Assembly: GCA_025454275.1 (NCBI GenBank)
Contig: JALOOS010000034.1
Span: 1-9,806 of the forward strand
Direction of reading: 5' to 3'
Origin: Desulfobacterales bacterium
Lineage (GTDB): Bacteria; Desulfobacterota; Desulfobacteria; Desulfobacterales; SpSt-501
DNA length: 9,806 nucleotides
Part shown: positions 9,060-9,806 of the stretch, piece by piece
Layout: every line of letters begins with the position of its first letter
How positions within the stretch are numbered: position 1 is the first letter of the stretch
Made by a program: the position numbers and the translations under genes
Notes under the pieces: model-generated
The model's input: the letters and a program-made list of their open reading frames with translations, nothing else
Told to the model about the DNA's origin: nothing
The model's database searches: none

Positions 9060-9401
9060 ATGATGAAAAAAATCGAAGCGATCATCAAACCGTTCAAGCT
9101 GGACGATGTCAAGGAGGCGCTCAACGAGGTCGGCATCCAGGGGATGACCGTGTCCGAAGTCAAGGGCTATGGGCGCCAGAAAGGGCACAAGGAGGTCTAC
9201 CGCGGCGCCGAGTACGTGGTGGACTTCATCCCGAAGATCAAACTCGAGATCGTGGTCGACGCCGGCCAGGTGGAGCAGGTCGTGAACAAGATCCGCGAGT
9301 CCGCCTACACCGGCAAGATCGGGGACGGCAAGATCTTTGTCCTGGAGGTCGAGCAGGCGGTGCGCGTGCGCACGGGCGAGACCGGGGCGGATGCCGTCTG
9401 A
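9060..9401 (+). CDS. glnK: PII nitrogen-regulatory signal protein, amtB-linked (GlnK by position, GlnB-like by sequence)
   Basis: PII is a small homotrimer that senses 2-oxoglutarate and ATP/ADP and controls AmtB, GlnE and, in many bacteria, NtrB. Two consecutive ATGs open the gene; from the second (9063) it is 112 aa, the same length as E. coli GlnB, and residue numbers here use that start. The T-loop is complete, with the uridylylation motif YRGAEY and target Tyr51, plus Q39 and K58 that contact 2-oxoglutarate. The C-terminal signature TGKIGDGKIFV is intact. Lys3 and Asp54 resemble E. coli GlnB and not GlnK, so the name glnK follows the amtB linkage and glnB would be equally defensible. AAGGAGGT (9044-9051) is a perfect anti-16S match at good spacing, implying strong translation. 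It sits 32 nt after amtB and 61 nt before glnA, with no promoter or terminator visible between. Confidence 0.95.
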   Translation: MMKKIEAIIKPFKLDDVKEALNEVGIQGMTVSEVKGYGRQKGHKEVYRGAEYVVDFIPKIKLEIVVDAGQVEQVVNKIRESAYTGKIGDGKIFVLEVEQAVRVRTGETGADAV

Positions 9402-9462
9402 CACGCTGATATCACCCTACGATCCCATATACACCCCACTCACTCAAAAGGAGGAAACTGAA

Positions 9463-9806
9463 ATGAAACCCAAAGAGGTCTTGGCCTTTGCCAAGGAAAA
9501 CGGCGCAAAAATGGTGGATCTGCGGTTCATGGATTTCCCGGGGCTGTGGCAGCACTTCTCGGTCCCGGTCAGCGAGCTCGACGAGGGCAGCTTCGAGGAC
9601 GGCTTCGGCTTCGACGGCTCGAGCATCCGCGGCTGGCAGCCGATCAACGCGAGCGACATGCTCGTGATCCCCGACCCGGCCACGGCCAAGATGGACCCCT
9701 TCTACGCCGCGCCCACCCTCTGCCTGATCTGCGACATCGTCGATCCCCTGACCCGCGAGCCCTACAGCCGCGACCCGCGCAACATCGCCAAGAAGGCCGA
9801 GGCCTA
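9463..9806 (+). CDS. glnA: Glutamine synthetase type I, N-terminal part, cut by the right edge
   Basis: Glutamine synthetase condenses glutamate and ammonium with ATP and is the target of the cascade encoded upstream. Only 114 of about 470 codons are visible. They cover the beta-grasp domain, including the signature FDGSS (D51 to S54), which matches Asp50 and Ser53 of the E. coli active-site loop, and the following GWQPINASDMLV. The catalytic domain and the adenylylation tyrosine expected near residue 397 lie outside the window, so adenylylation of this enzyme can only be inferred from the adjacent glnE. AAGGAGG (9448-9454), 8 nt before the ATG, is a very strong ribosome site. The 61-nt gap after the PII gene contains an 8-bp palindrome TGATATCA (9407-9414) but no sigma54 or clear sigma70 promoter and no terminator hairpin, so it is probably read from the operon upstream. 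Confidence 0.95.
   Translation, partial: MKPKEVLAFAKENGAKMVDLRFMDFPGLWQHFSVPVSELDEGSFEDGFGFDGSSIRGWQPINASDMLVIPDPATAKMDPFYAAPTLCLICDIVDPLTREPYSRDPRNIAKKAEA

Noticed and set aside
9402..9462. Separate promoter for glnA in the gap after the PII gene
   Set aside because: No TGGCAC/TTGC pair and no -35/-10 pair of acceptable quality is visible. Only a TGATATCA palindrome and the strong ribosome site are there.

Overview
The window is a GC-rich bacterial stretch whose genes all lie on the + strand. It is dominated by the machinery that senses nitrogen and controls glutamine synthetase. The gene order is: an M48-family lipoprotein metalloprotease with C-terminal TPRs, then glnE, glnD, amtB, a PII gene (glnK/glnB type) and the first 114 codons of glnA. 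The double-membrane envelope implied by the TAT-type lipoprotein signal, the GlnE/GlnD/PII cascade and the intergenic microsatellites suggest a Gram-negative proteobacterial-grade organism. My best guess is a Desulfobacterota (deltaproteobacterial) lineage, held only with moderate confidence because it rests on resemblance and not on a search.

Layout: positions 1-420 show no convincing gene but hold several inverted repeats, including a compound hairpin at 351-399. A near-consensus sigma70 promoter (TTGACA, 17 nt, TATAAA; 421-449) precedes the M48 protease (511-1848). glnE (1879-4761) follows after 30 nt and is probably co-transcribed. The glnE-glnD gap (4762-5102) is the most informative non-coding part. 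It holds a bulged hairpin just after glnE, a degenerate 7-nt tandem array, a degenerate 6-nt tandem array, a strongly AT-rich block, and then a textbook sigma54 (RpoN) -24/-12 promoter at 5043-5059. glnD (5103-7721), amtB (7729-9027), PII (9060-9401) and glnA (9463 to beyond the right edge) follow with gaps of 7, 32 and 61 nt and no visible terminator, so they look like one nitrogen-regulated operon.

How the parts fit together, from the known biology of these families: GlnD reads glutamine and uridylylates or deuridylylates PII at Tyr51. PII reads 2-oxoglutarate and ATP/ADP and steers GlnE, which adenylylates or deadenylylates GlnA. PII also plugs AmtB when nitrogen is plentiful. All five components, GlnE, GlnD, PII, AmtB and GlnA, are side by side here. 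The catalytic residues visible in GlnE (both halves), GlnD (transferase and HD), PII (Tyr51) and AmtB (twin His) are intact, so the cascade looks functional. The part that deserves attention is the regulatory layout: sigma54 appears to drive glnD itself, and a naive TTG start for glnD would lie inside that promoter. I see no mobile element, CRISPR array, tRNA or rRNA, and no sign of an unknown multi-gene system.
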